A stretch of 64,000 bases of DNA from Diplonema japonicum (taxonomy: Eukaryota; Euglenozoa; Diplonemea; Diplonemida; Diplonemidae), in NCBI GenBank assembly GCA_964019335.1, contig OZ025684.1:124001-188000 (forward strand), written 5' to 3'. Below, piece by piece: positions 52,165 to 63,110 of the stretch. Within the stretch, counting starts at the first letter, position 1. Each line of letters starts with the position of its first letter. The notes beneath the pieces were generated by a model that saw only the letters and a list, made by a program, of their open reading frames with translations, did not search any database and was not told the DNA's origin. A program made the position numbers and the translations under genes.

Positions 52165-53331
52165 AAAAAAAAGAAAAAGAGACATTTAAAAAAAAAGAAG
52201 GGAGAAAATCAAGCCACTGTATCTCTAAAATCCTGTCCGGCACCAGCTCAAAATTACAAAAAAGAAAATCGACGGTTTCTAGAGATATGGTGGTAAAAAA
52301 AAAAAAAAAAAAAAAAAAAAGATCCAGTTCTGTGGACGCGTTGCGTAGAAGGGGGAGGAGGGAGGAAGAAGGAAAATAATTCATAACATACAAAATAAAA
52401 TAAAAAAGAAGAAGAAGAAGAAGAAGAAAGACGAAACAACGAACGAAAACTCGGTAAAATTTCAGTGTGCAGTGGAGAAAAAAAAGGGGGGGGAATAAAA
52501 AAGCGGGGAAAAGAGAAAAAAAATCGAACAGACATCTGTGGCCCTAATAATTTTCCAGAAAAAAAAAAAGAGAGAAAAAGAAAATGTTAGTTGAAAAAGG
52601 ATCCAAGGAAGAGAGCAAAGCTAACTAACCAGTAATTCTTCTTCTTTTTCTCATTTTTTTTCTTCCCCCCCCCCCTCCCTCTCTTTCGTTTTTGGAAAAT
52701 TTGAGAAGATGGCCATTAATTAGCGGTCTTTTTTTTATTTTATTTTTTTTTTTTTCTCTCTCTTTTTTTTTTTCTTTCTAGCAGCTGGGAAAATGGGGAG
52801 GAAGATTGGAAGAAAAAGAAAAAGAAAAAAAAGAATTATTCAGCTTAGTGGGAGAAGTAAAACATTTTAACATTTTGATCTTAATGTGCCCGCGACGCCG
52901 CATCACACAAGAAAGCACTCTTAAAGGGCCGACCACAGGCAGGAACCTGTGGCAAAACCCCCCCCAAAAAAAAGAATAAAGACCTCCAGATGCAGGGAAA
53001 GCATTTGGCATTCTGCGGAGGCTGTGGGGGAATAAGAGCTGCCTGCCGTGTGCACTCAGAAAACTGTCAACAAGAAAATAATGTTCATAAAGGCAGGGGG
53101 TTAGTTATTCATTATTTTTTTTTTTTTTTATTTATTTAATTCTGAGCAGTACTCGTATAAAGCGTTGCTGGGTGAAAAAAAGAGGCCGAAACAGTGAAGG
53201 ATGACACACCCCTTTGATACAGCCCACTTCAACTGTATGTCAACATCCGCTCACCGAAGTAGCAGCGAACTACACTCCAGCACACAAATTCTTTGCGAGA
53301 GCATCTCATCATCATTAAATAAAATTCTGTA
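52165..53331. other. Gene-free spacer
   Basis: Short complementary segments near 52229-52290, a (GAA)n run near 52408-52430, and about 150 bp of unrecognised normal DNA (52870-53060). No gene. Confidence 0.45.
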
Positions 53332-53379
53332 TGGAATAAATAATCAGATAGCCTGACTCGCTTCGCTCGTGAAGTAAGG

Positions 53380-53413
<34 letters not shown>

Positions 53414-53475
53414 GAGTCAAAAAAAAAGGGTACCCCACAGTGAAATCAGGCTATCTGATTTTTTTTATTTCAATA
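53332..53475. repeat. Inverted repeat/foldback around an A36 run
   Basis: GAATAAATAATCAGATAGCC (from 53335) pairs with the complementary GGCTATCTGATT... at 53448-53471. Inner GACTCG also pairs with CGAGTC. The loop contains a run of about 33 A. No flanking duplication is obvious. Confidence 0.6.
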
Positions 53476-53940
53476 AAATAGATTTTTCTTCTTCTTTTTT
53501 TTCTTTTTTTTTTTCTTCTTCGGATTTCTAATGTGAAGACTTACCTTTTGTAAGAAAGAAAGAAAAAAAAAAAAAAAAAAAAGAGGTTTTCATTACTCCT
53601 TTTACGGTGCTTTTGGTTTGTTCTGTCAGCGACAGTCACCCGCATCAACCTCTGCAAGCAAGTGCAGTCCTTTGTGCAACGTCCTATCCACACTACGGGG
53701 CCGTTCTTTGAAGACCGCGGTGAGCAGTGTAAGGAATTTAAAAGACATCACTTTTTTTTCTCTTTTTAATGAACTATGATATATGTAGTGAAGAAGAACA
53801 GAGGGGGGGGGGGGGGGGAACAAGAAAACTTTAAAAAAGAGAAACCTTTTCTCTCTCCCCTCCCCCCGCCCTCTTTTTCTTCTTCCTTTTTAAAAAAAAA
53901 ATGACGAAAAACAAATTTTTAACAAATTCTGTTCCCTGTC

Positions 53941-53971
<31 letters not shown>

Positions 53972-54699
53972 AGCTATTTTGTAAAAGGTCCAATGATTTG
54001 GATGAGGGTGCCACCAGATATAAAAAAAAAAAAAAAGAATATAAAAAAGCCCGGGTGTGTAGTGGCACCAGAGTGGTGTAGAAGCAGAAAAAAAAAAAAA
54101 AAAAAAAAAAAAAAAGAAAAGAAAGATAAAATAGTATATAAGTATTGACATTGAGGTGAAAGTAGGAAGAATTTGTCATTGCCTGGTGCAGCGGGGGTAG
54201 AAACCTGGAGAATGTTTGTAACCCGTAAACACGTTGCCAACGTTCCCCTTTTGTTGACAAGTCAAAGACTCGCTCAAGCAAAAAAAAAAAGAAAATTATA
54301 AGTACTTTGAAGCAAGATCTGTGGTGCACCACTCCCTAGTGAGAGGTAAGGTGCACCCCACTACTGTTGAATCACTATAAGTATTTTGATAAGACAACGG
54401 TTGTGGAAAAGAAAAAAAGGGAAAAAGAAAAGTCATACACCACTTATCGCCACGGAGTCTAGTGCAGGCACAAGCTTATAAGCTTCCAGCTTGTTACAAT
54501 GCCTGCTACAACCCGGGTGAGGGAGGGGGGGGGGGGGGGGGGTGGTTCTGACGAATGTTCCAGTGTTCTTAAAAATTTCCCCTTGTCTGCAAATCTATTT
54601 TTTTCTGTCCCTAATTTTTTTTCTCTTTCCCCCCCCCCCCCCCCCCCACACACAAAAAAAAAAGTGGAAAAGGGAGGATACTGAAAAAAAAAAAAAATA
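53476..54699. other. Gene-free spacer
   Basis: Homopolymers, an unrecognised 100-bp segment near 53620-53730, and repeat-E copy 5 at 54181-54280. No gene. Confidence 0.45.
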
Positions 54700-55073
54700 C
54701 TGTAAAACAAAAAAAATCCGGAAGAGAAGAATATAATCTCTTATGTATCTTCCGACATTTTTCTCGGAATCTTTTTCAGCTGAGGGGCTTATGGTGATCA
54801 CTATCTTCAAGAAGAGGTCTGTTGTATGGCAGTTCTTTTCTTCTTTTTTTTTTTAAATTACTTCTTTTTCGACTTGCTAAGGCCGCACCCACTAGGTGGG
54901 TTGGAAGTGTCTCGAGACGCTCACCCTGTTGCCCGAGTACTCATGACCGTACTGGTGTTCTCTTCCCACAAGCTTTGCTGTAGTTTTGCCGTAGTTAAGG
55001 ACACCAACCAGCAGCAGGATGGGGTCAGCAGAACCGCTTTTTTTTCTCTCCCGAAATTTTTTCGCCTTTACAG
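54700..55073. mobile_element. MITE, pogo/Tigger CTGTAAAAC family
   Basis: 374 bp bounded by TA (54698-54699 and 55074-55075). Left end CTGTAAAACAAAAAAAATCC, right end complement CTGTAAAGGCGAAAAAATTT. Subterminal CCGGAAGA. Non-coding. Confidence 0.7.
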
Positions 55074-55530
55074 TATTTCTTTTTTTTTTGACTTTCTTTT
55101 CTTTTTTTTTTTTGTGCATGCGATACAAACCCTGAGATTAGTACTACCCGCAATTCTTTTTGTTTCTTTTTTTTTTTTTTTTTTTGTTTTTTTTTTTTCC
55201 TTCCGTTTTTCTTTTTACAAGAAATTGTACCGAACTTGTTAAGTATACCAAGTCTCGAGTCTGTGTGTCTCAAGTACCAGGGGGTGGTGGGTTTAAAAAA
55301 AAAAAAAAAAAAGACTTTTTTTTTCTTTTCTTTTTTTTTTTTTTTTTTACCATTAGTTTACTGTAAAAAAAACGAGGGGGAAAAAAAAAAGCAGCTCACT
55401 CTTCGTCATTTTCTTCACTGTATTACCTTAGGAAAATCCCCAAAAAGCTGACCTGCGTGAAAAAAAACAGCAGTGAAAGCGGTGTAGAGTGAGTGACTCA
55501 AATGACGAAAAGTGAAATAAAACGACTTAC

Positions 55531-55651
55531 TTGCCGCCAAATGAGTCATTATTTAACACTCGTTACCGTTTTTTTGCACGAGGGCCCGCAGGGCCCTCGT
55601 GCAAAAAATTCGGGAACTCGAGTTAAATAATGACTCATTATTTGTTGGCAA
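55531..55651. repeat. Long hairpin with perfect GC-rich core
   Basis: The core is GCACGAGGGCCC, a 3-nt loop, then GGGCCCTCGTGC (about 55577-55603), flanked by T6/A6 that also pair. Outer arms TGAGTCATTATTTAA and TTAAATAATGACTCA pair as well, and TTGCC.../...GGCAA extends the stem. Not obviously a terminator in a eukaryote. Confidence 0.75.
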
Positions 55652-55772
55652 TAAATAGATATATATTTTTTTTTTTCCCCCTGGTGATTCGATTTCTTGG
55701 TTTGCAGCATCTTTTTTTTTGCTTTTTTTTTTTTGTTTATATCTTTCTGTTTCAACATATAAAAAAAAAAAA

Positions 55773-55890
55773 GAGTTGGTTTGATTGTTGTGTTTGTGCA
55801 CAGCCGGGGCTAACCTGTAGAGGATAAGCCCCAAACAATGCTTTACCACTACTCTTTTTTAGCAATAACAATTCACTAAATCGATATATT
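55773..55890. repeat. Repeat A' copy
   Basis: GTTGGTTTGATTG, TTTGTGCACAGCCGGGGCTA, GGATAAGCCCCAAACAATGC, TACCACTACTC. Related to 32742-32858 and 49331-49400. Confidence 0.65.
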
Positions 55891-57538
55891 GTTTTTTTTC
55901 TTTTTTTTGTTCAAGCAAAAGAAAAATAAGAGGTTTAAAAAAAAAGAAAAAAAATTTTTTTGATCACAAAGAACGCATTTTCGCCAAATTTTGTAAAAGA
56001 GTGATTTGATTTTTTTTTTTTTTTTTGCAAAAGATATGAACGGCCCCTTTTTTTACTTAGCCTTTTTTTTTTTTTCGCCGCAACAACCACTTAATGTTGC
56101 AGCTGATCCCCGTAAAAAACAGGAAAGGTTACACAGAAAAAAGAACTATTCTAAAAGGTACACGTTTTTCTTGCGCTGGCTACTCTCGGTTCGCTATGGG
56201 TGTACCGGCTTCTTGTCTGTCCTGCCACACAGCCCTCCTCGCCTTGACTCAGGCCTACCAGGTCCCTTGCAGAAGCAAAAAAAAACTCGATAAAATTTCA
56301 GTGTGCATGGGGGTGCTCACTGTGAAAGTCTCGCGGACGGCAGGATAAAAAAAAAAAAAGAGAGAAGAAAAAGAAATTCGATCTTTAACGTCAAGGTGAC
56401 AAGTAAAAAAAAAAAAAAACGGCACATTTTTGAAGTGTAGCTTCTTAACTTGTGACACCTTTCAGACAGGGCGTGCCCGTCTGGGGGGGAGGGGGGAAGA
56501 AGAAGAAAAAAGAAAAATGGAGAGAGGGTGGTGAGAACAGTGCCAGAGGACACCTACAGCTCGTACGGTGGTGGCAAGCTTTTTTTTCTTTTTCTTTTTT
56601 CTTTTTTTTTTTTTTTCTTTTTTTTGCAAGCGCCCCATGGGGCTATAATTTAATAGCTGCTAGAGAAGAGAAAATCCTAGAGGTAACATTTCATAAAAAA
56701 AATATAAGTTTTGCTCCGAGGCAGTTTTGGGTACCCTCTTATTTGCAGTACTTCCGCAGTTCTCGGGGAAAAAAAAAAAAAAAGAAATCATAGAGATATA
56801 TAACGCATAAAGATTCCCCCCTCCCCCCTCCTTCATTCATTTTTCTTTAAAAAATCATTTTTCGTTCCCATTTTTTCTTTTCTTTCTTTCTCGTTGTTAA
56901 CAACAAAACCCGAAAGAGAAAGAGGGAGAGAGAAGAAAAAAAAAAAGAAGAAAAAAAAAAAGAAACAAAGAAAAAAAAGACCTTCTTTTTTTCTCGTTTT
57001 CTTTTTTTTGGGGGGGGGTAAAAATCAATGCATTGGCACCCAAAAAAAACAAGGTCCAACATTTGGCCATTCTGGGCTCTTTGCCAATTACGTGAATATA
57101 AACGATGTCTTTGAAGGTAACCCGCAGTATGTGACTTGACTATCTTGCTTTATTTCCCCTTTTTTTCTTCTTCCTTTTTTCTTTGTTTTTTTTCTTCTTC
57201 TTATTACTCTCCATCTTTTCTTTCCCTTCTTCTAAGGTAGAGCTAGAAAAAAAGAGGGGGGGGGAGGGAGTGAAAATGAAATTTCTTTAACCCTTTTGAT
57301 AAGAAAGAACCACATTATTATTGTTCTATTAAATCGCAAAAAAAAGGGGGGGGGCCTTGCCACCTGATGAAATATACTGGTACCCACGGGAGGGAGGGGG
57401 GAATTTCTTTTTTTTTTTTTTTTTTCATTCATATTTCTTTCTATTCACTTTTGCCCTTACAAAAAAAAAAAAAAAGTATATATAAGGGTTATAATACTTA
57501 CGTCCTTTTCCTTTTCTTTTTTTTTTTTTCTTCTTTTT
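55891..57538. other. Gene-free spacer
   Basis: A/T runs, a repeat-K segment near 56388, and CTCGATAAAATTTCAGTGTGC (near 56287, similar word at 52450). No gene. Confidence 0.5.
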
Positions 57539-60500
57539 TCATTGTTGTCGAAACCCAGGAAGAGATGCTTTCATCCATACATACAACCGATTTGTATTGA
57601 TATCCCAGTGGGTGGGACGTGGGAGGAGCGATGCAGGGTCAAGTTTGATTCTCAAGTTCAAAGGAGGAAGACAGTTTTCCCTAACTGATGACATTTCCAC
57701 ATCATTCAACCCATCCTCAATCCTAACCGGTGGTGAGAGAACTTCAATCGGAGTCCTGGGCCCCTCTCCTATTGCCCAGTTTGAGTCGAGAATACCTACT
57801 GCAACCTGCCTGCGTAGATATGTCTCATACTCGTCTTCAGCCTTGTAACGCTCTTCTTCATCGCTGATGACTGTCGCTCCATTACCCCCCAGAACAGCAG
57901 GGGTTCTGTTTTTGTACCTTGCGGTGTACGCGGCAAAGTCGAGGATCAGCTTCACAGCGTTCAGTACAACTAAGCTTTGCCCTGTCTTTTCTGCTACCGG
58001 TACTGCCCAGTGCTGAGTGTCCCTTGGAGCATCGCCCATTGCGAGGATAGTGAACAACATTGTGATAACCTCACATAACACAACCCCTGCCTCGGCGATG
58101 TTCTCGTACATTCTAATGTACGGGCGGATGACAACTATCGCAAGAAACATTGATAACGACAGTGCGCCCATCAACACAACACGTGCCATGCACAGTTCCC
58201 ATTCCCTAGGGGACCATGCGGCAACAACGGCCAGCATCGCTAGTAGGATGAGCTCCATGACGAGGAAATATCTTGCAGTTGGTTTGTACTGTTGGAAGCA
58301 CAGGGAGTGCAGTGCCATCCATGAGATGTGTTCGACGGTGCATTGTTCGGGGCCCCATTCGTGGCTCCCGAGCCAGAAGTCGTCCCACGCCATGCGGCGC
58401 TCGCTGATATTCAGACCGCAATTCCATCGTCGCCTTCGGAACCTTGTTTGTACCAGCATGCTCTTGATGACCATCACCATGTACACAGGAAGAACCGCCA
58501 CCACGACACACCCAATACCGCCGATTACTTTCAATCCCGAGTCTTCATGCATCAGTACTGTTGCAACGCCCGTCACTATGCCGCCGAAGAGAAAGACAGC
58601 GGGTAGCGGGAGCAGCCCGAACCTCGCCGTGTGCATGAGCGTCATGTTGTGTTCGCTGACGGGCACGATGCCCGAGCCTGCGATGGAGTGCATCTCGTGT
58701 TCTTTGCAACGCAGCAGCCATTTTCTGTAAAGCCATGCGTACCACACAGCGCAGAATGGCACCAAGCACAGCGCTAGCAATATGTTGTACACGACAGCAC
58801 CAAGGTACTCCCCGTATTGTCCATCGCCCAGTGCTACTTGCAGTGGGTAGAGGGTTCTGTCCATTCGGCGAGGAGCATTGCTAGGACACTGGATGGCTGT
58901 TAAAAGAATTGACGCGCGAGACAGTTTCGTTCCAGCATTGGCGCCGAGAGGTGTGTTGGTGACAAGAGAAACCACAAGTGCGGCAAGCGAGACAACGGGG
59001 GCATCGGAGAGAAGGTCTTGCGCAAGCCCCAGAGCCAGACGTGGCACGTCCTGGTGGATCACGATGCTACGGGTACACTCGTTGTTTTGCACGCACGCTT
59101 CGTTGTATTTCTCTTTGGAAGAAAACACAGTGGGCTGCAGCGTGAAGGTGACGACCTCATCCTGGTCAGCACGGAACTCACTCTTTCCAGCGATCAACAC
59201 CTCGATTTTTCTCTCACTGTTCCATGTTGCCTTCAGCACCGATGGATCCTTCTCATACATGGCAGCCAACCCGTGTGGGGACGCACGCTGTGCGACATTA
59301 GTAGTCACAAGGATATCTTCTGCCTGCAGTGCTGTACCTGCTCTGACATTCGTAACATTCAGCGCCAATGTGTACTCCATCTTCACAAAGGCATCTGATG
59401 CAATCTGAACTACCAGCTTCAGTCCTGACCGCATGCTGCCACCTGAGACTGTGTCCTGCTTGCCCAGCACCACTACTTCCTGGTCATCTGTATGGATTTC
59501 TTTTTTCTATTTGGAAAGTCATACCTTTCGTGTCTGGCGCTGCCGTGGGCGTAAGAGTCGGTGCCTCTGTAGGAGGAGCAGGTGTGTCCGGTGCATCCGA
59601 AGGGGTTGGGGTAGGGTTAGGTGTGTCAGGTGCTTTGGTGTCAGGTGCTTCGGTAGGAGGGGCAGGTGTGTCCGGTGCATCGGTAGGAGGGGCACGTGTG
59701 TCTGGCACCTCGGTAGGAGGGACAGTAGGGGGTGCAGGTGTGTCAGGTGCATCAGTAGGAGGAGCAGGAGTGTCTGGCGCATCAGTGGGCGGTGCATCGG
59801 TAGGAGGGGCACGTGTTTCTGGTGCATCAGTGGGAGGTGCAGGTGTGTCTGGTGCATCAGTAGGAGGGACAGTAGGGGGTGCACGTGTGTCAGGTGCATC
59901 AGTAGGAGGAGCAGGAGTGTCGGGTGCATCGGTAGGAGGTGCAGGTGTGTCTGGTGCATCAGTAGGAGGAGCAAGTGTGTCAGGTGTATCAGTAGGAGGT
60001 GCAGGTGTGTCGGGTGCCTCAGTTGGAGGAGCGGTAGGGGGGGCAGGTGTGTCTGGTGCATCAGTGGGAGGGGCAGGTGTGTCGGGTGCATCAGTAGGAG
60101 GTGCAGGTGTGTCAGGTGCATCAGTAGGAGGGGCAGGTGTGTTTGGTGCATCAGTAGGAGGAGCAGTAGGAGGGGCAGGTGTGTCTGGTGCATCAGTGGG
60201 AGGGGCACGTGTGTCTGGTGCATCAGTAACAGGGGCACGTGTGTCCGGTGCATCAGTAGGAGGAGCAGTAGGAGGGGCAGGTGTGTCTGGTGCATCAGTG
60301 GGAGGGGCAGGTGTGTCTGGTGCATCAGTAGGAGGGGCACGTGTGTCCGGGGCATCAGTGGGAGGAGCAGGTGTGTCTGGTGCATCAGTAGGAGGGGCAC
60401 GTGTGTCCGGGGCATCAGTAGGAGGGGCGGTAGGAGGGGCAGGTGTGTCAGGTGCATCAGTGGGCGGTGCAGGTGTGTCTGGTGCATCAGTAGGAGGGGC

Positions 60501-61518
60501 ACGTGTGTCCGGGGCATCAGTAGGAGGGGCGGTAGGAGGGGCAGGAGTGTCAGGTGCATCAGTGGGCGGTGCAGGTGTGTCTGGTGCATCAGTGGGAGGG
60601 GCAGGTGTGTCTGGTGCATCAGTAGGAGGAGCAGGTGTGTCTGGTGCATCAGTGGGAGGAGCAGGTGTGTCAGGTGCATCAGTAGGAGGTGCAGGCGTGT
60701 CGGGTGCATCGGTAGGAGTAGCAGTAGGGGGGGCAGGTGTGTCAGGTGCATCAGTGGGAGGTGCAGGTGTGTCCGGTGCATCGGTCGGGGGTGGGCGGGT
60801 ATCCGGTGCTTTTGTCGGTTCGGCTGTATCAGGGGGACGGGTGGCCGGCGCATCGGTGGTTCTGAAGGGAGAAATCAAAACAATTTGAACAAACATACCT
60901 ATTGATAAGCGTGGCCTGGCAGCTCAAGCTATCAGGATCCTCGGTACACATCAGTTCTGGGGCCTCACATGTAGTCGACGTGCAAGTAGCCCGGCAACCG
61001 CTGCAGTCGACGGAGCATGTGTCGGTGGACGTACATTGAAAGGTGAGGCCTTCACAGGATGTGGTTTTGCAATTCAGTATGGTTTTGTAGCCTTGCATGA
61101 CGGATAGGCCTTTGCAGGACAGTGGGGTAGAGCAGCCGATGTCGCAAAGATCGCCGCAAGCCACTTTCGCGCCAGTGCAGGAGTTAGCAGTCAGACAGGA
61201 GAGGGACAGAATGCCTTTTCCCGTAGATGTAAAAACGTTCAAGTCCTTGCATGCACCACCCGTTTTGCAAACGACGGCGCACTTAGATGATTCATGGCAA
61301 GCGAGCTCGGTCCCATCACATGCCCCATCGGACGCGCAGGTTAATTCGCACCCACCAGCCGGACATATTATATCCTTGTTCTTGCACATCTGCCCAACAC
61401 ATTCTATTATACAGGGGGCCGTGCTTGCAGGGCAGCACACCCCCAGTGCAGCATCATCGCTGTCGGTGCTGCACGCAGACGTCTGTTGCACGAGAATTAG
61501 GATGAACAGCCATCTCAT
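57539..61518 (-). CDS. Large surface protein: Cys-rich head, Pro/Thr repeat stalk, multi-TM tail; three exons
   Basis: 1301 aa from exons 60899-61518, 59525-60861 and 57539-59487. Signal peptide about 1-16; Cys-rich ectodomain (about 17-206, regularly spaced Cys). Then about 440 residues of degenerate decapeptide TDAPDTPAPP (about 210-650), a likely heavily O-glycosylated or hydroxylated stalk. A beta-rich juxtamembrane region (about 655-870) leads to six or seven TM helices (about 879-1160) and a cytoplasmic tail (about 1170-1301). Both 37-nt introns restore frame exactly. The TM-rich C-terminus with ALGDGQYGEYLGAVV recalls the dispersed gene family 1 (DGF-1) surface proteins of trypanosomatids, but that is only a resemblance. 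CCCAG lies just upstream of the ATG. Confidence 0.85.
59488..59524 (-). other. Intron 2 of surface-protein gene (37 nt)
   Basis: GTATGACTTT...CCATACAG. Removal joins Asp-Thr-Lys to Asp-Asp-Gln (phase 1) and removes the stop just upstream of exon 3. Confidence 0.88.
59560..60850 (-). repeat. Coding 30-bp tandem repeat (Pro/Thr stalk)
   Basis: About 40 units of a 30-bp repeat encode TDAPDTPAPP, with extra 9-12 bp APPT insertions at intervals. Codon-level variation is mostly silent, so the amino-acid pattern is conserved. The periodicity keeps all reading frames open and creates large mirror ORFs on both strands. Confidence 0.85.
60862..60898 (-). other. Intron 1 of surface-protein gene (37 nt)
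   Basis: GTATGTTTGT...CTCCCTTCAG. Splicing gives Asn-Arg-Thr-Thr-Asp (phase 2), linking the Cys-rich head to the stalk. Confidence 0.88.
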
Positions 61519-62120
61519 CTCCTGGGAACGAATACTCGTGTTAAGTATGTATGGACCGAAGGAAAAAAAAAAGGGTGAGAAAAGTGGGGGGATTAAGAAA
61601 TACGACTTTATTTATTTTGGAGAGTTTGATTCTCGAAAACGCATTCCAGAGAAAATAAAAGAAGGGGGGATAAAATGAAAAAAAAGTTGTTGTGCTTCTC
61701 CAAAGTCAAATGAAATAAGGGGGGCGGGGGGGCAAATAATCTTAGCTAATCACAACATGTCCATTTCCCCTTTTTTTCTTTTGGCTTTTTTTCGTTGGCT
61801 TTTGGCAGATAAAAAAAAATAAGGTGTCGCTTATGCTTTTAAAAAAAAAACCCCCCCAAAAAATACATATATGAGTGAAAGGAAGTCTTTGTGAGACGCA
61901 CCCCTTGAAAAAAATTCAAATTAACATGCAAGCTCCTGAGACGAAAGCCGCAGCATGCCCTAAAAAGGGAAGAAGGGGGTATGGTCAGTACTAGGCATCT
62001 CTCGACTCCTCCAGGTGCTGTCCTCATCAGGCGAGAGGCACCCTTCAATGGCTCCTACTAGCGTCCCAGCAGGTTGGAGAGTACTTTTTCCCGACCACCA
62101 AAAAAAGAATTTAACGTTCG

Positions 62121-62151
<31 letters not shown>

Positions 62152-62168
62152 CCTTTGCAATACAACCA
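61519..62168. other. Gene-free spacer
   Basis: Repeat-D word TGAAAGGAAGTCTTTGTGAG near 61876, repeat H copy 2 (61915-62060) and a T run of about 30 near 62121. No gene. Confidence 0.5.
61915..62060 (+). repeat. Dispersed repeat H, copy 2
   Basis: Same ordered blocks as 10354-10500 in the same orientation, including CTAAAAAGGGA, GGTCAGTACTAGG and the GACTCCTCC...GGTGCT segment. Confidence 0.65.
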
Positions 62169-63110
62169 TCACGCTGTCTCAGGAGCGAGAGGGGGGAATG
62201 ACTTCCCGTCACTGTACTGCAGCCAGTTTCGCTTGGACCAGCTAACCCCCTCCGAAGGCCCTTCAACAAGGTGCAACTGGTAGCTGTGACGTGACGCATT
62301 TGAGGTGTTCTTCAGCGAGAAGTGATCAACCTCTCCATGGATTAGAACAAGATCGCCTTGTTTCACAGGAAGCGGTTCGAAACCAAGCTCCTTACCTTGC
62401 TCAGCGGTGGTGACAACGAGCCCGTCAGTTTCGTCTTGAGGAACATCAAGATTTTCAAACATGATACCGGGGGCTTTCTTGTCGCCCTTCTCGAAATAAT
62501 CAGGGTTTCTAACAAATAACTTGCGGACTCCCCTTTTATGCGACCCTGGCCTGGCCCACAGGCACCCGTTTTCCATTGTTGAATCTTCCAAGGCTAGCCA
62601 AAGACCCAGACAGGTGCATTTAGGTATTGTGTGTAAAAATGTGCTGTCTTGGTGTATCACAGCAGAGTCGCCAATGCGGGGTTGTTTGAAGATGTACATG
62701 GATTGGGGTAAAACGGGGTTTTTGTAACCGAGCGCGGAGGTTACAGCATTGTATTTTGCGGAGTTTGAGAAGGCTTTGAAGACAGGGTCGAGGACGTGCA
62801 GGGCGTGGCCTACCTTGTGTACTGCCACTGACTTGTCAAAGTCTTTCTTGAGGACACCCGCATCAGTGGCACCGGGTTCGAGAAAAAAACTGATTTTGTC
62901 GCTGGAGTTAAAGAAGTATTCACTATTGAGGTGGGCTTCGGAGCTAACGTCGAAAACGCTGTGCTTTGACTCCAAGGGGTCCCACTCTTTGATGAGCGTG
63001 CCCATCCTTGTCATCAAAGATTCGCATTCTTCCTTTGTCGCAAACTTTTCCACTACGGCTATGCCGTCGCGTTCATAGGCTTCTACTGCTGAAGGCTTGA
63101 TGGTGGTCAT
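62169..63110 (-). CDS. Phytanoyl-CoA dioxygenase family protein (PHYHD1-like)
   Basis: 313-aa Fe(II)/2-oxoglutarate dioxygenase. Fe ligands His153 and Asp155 (HQDSTFLHT), distal His263 (GEVDHFSLKN) and Arg274 (SRHSYQLH) for 2-oxoglutarate. Length and the KQPRIGDSAVIHQD block match the PHYHD1-like subgroup rather than peroxisomal PHYH. No PTS2 or PTS1 is visible (C-terminus APETA), so it is probably cytosolic. The substrate cannot be predicted. The ATG at 63110 is chosen, since a Met 117 nt upstream would only add translated leader rich in Lys/Phe. Confidence 0.9.
   Translation of the reverse strand: MTTIKPSAVEAYERDGIAVVEKFATKEECESLMTRMGTLIKEWDPLESKHSVFDVSSEAHLNSEYFFNSSDKISFFLEPGATDAGVLKKDFDKSVAVHKVGHALHVLDPVFKAFSNSAKYNAVTSALGYKNPVLPQSMYIFKQPRIGDSAVIHQDSTFLHTIPKCTCLGLWLALEDSTMENGCLWARPGSHKRGVRKLFVRNPDYFEKGDKKAPGIMFENLDVPQDETDGLVVTTAEQGKELGFEPLPVKQGDLVLIHGEVDHFSLKNTSNASRHSYQLHLVEGPSEGVSWSKRNWLQYSDGKSFPPLAPETA

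Noticed and set aside
59560-60850. Regular 30-bp repeats resembling a CRISPR array
   Set aside because: Units are contiguous without unique spacers, are in frame in a coding exon, and the genome is eukaryotic.
59368-60888. 506-aa Gly/Val/Ser-rich plus-strand ORF (and a 490-aa Cys/Arg one)
   Set aside because: Mirror reading of the 30-bp coding repeat of the minus-strand stalk protein. The minus frame has a signal peptide, introns and domains on both sides.
59488-60898. Frameshifts/sequencing errors splitting the surface protein
   Set aside because: Both breaks coincide with perfect 37-nt GT-AG introns that restore phase, so introns are the simpler reading.
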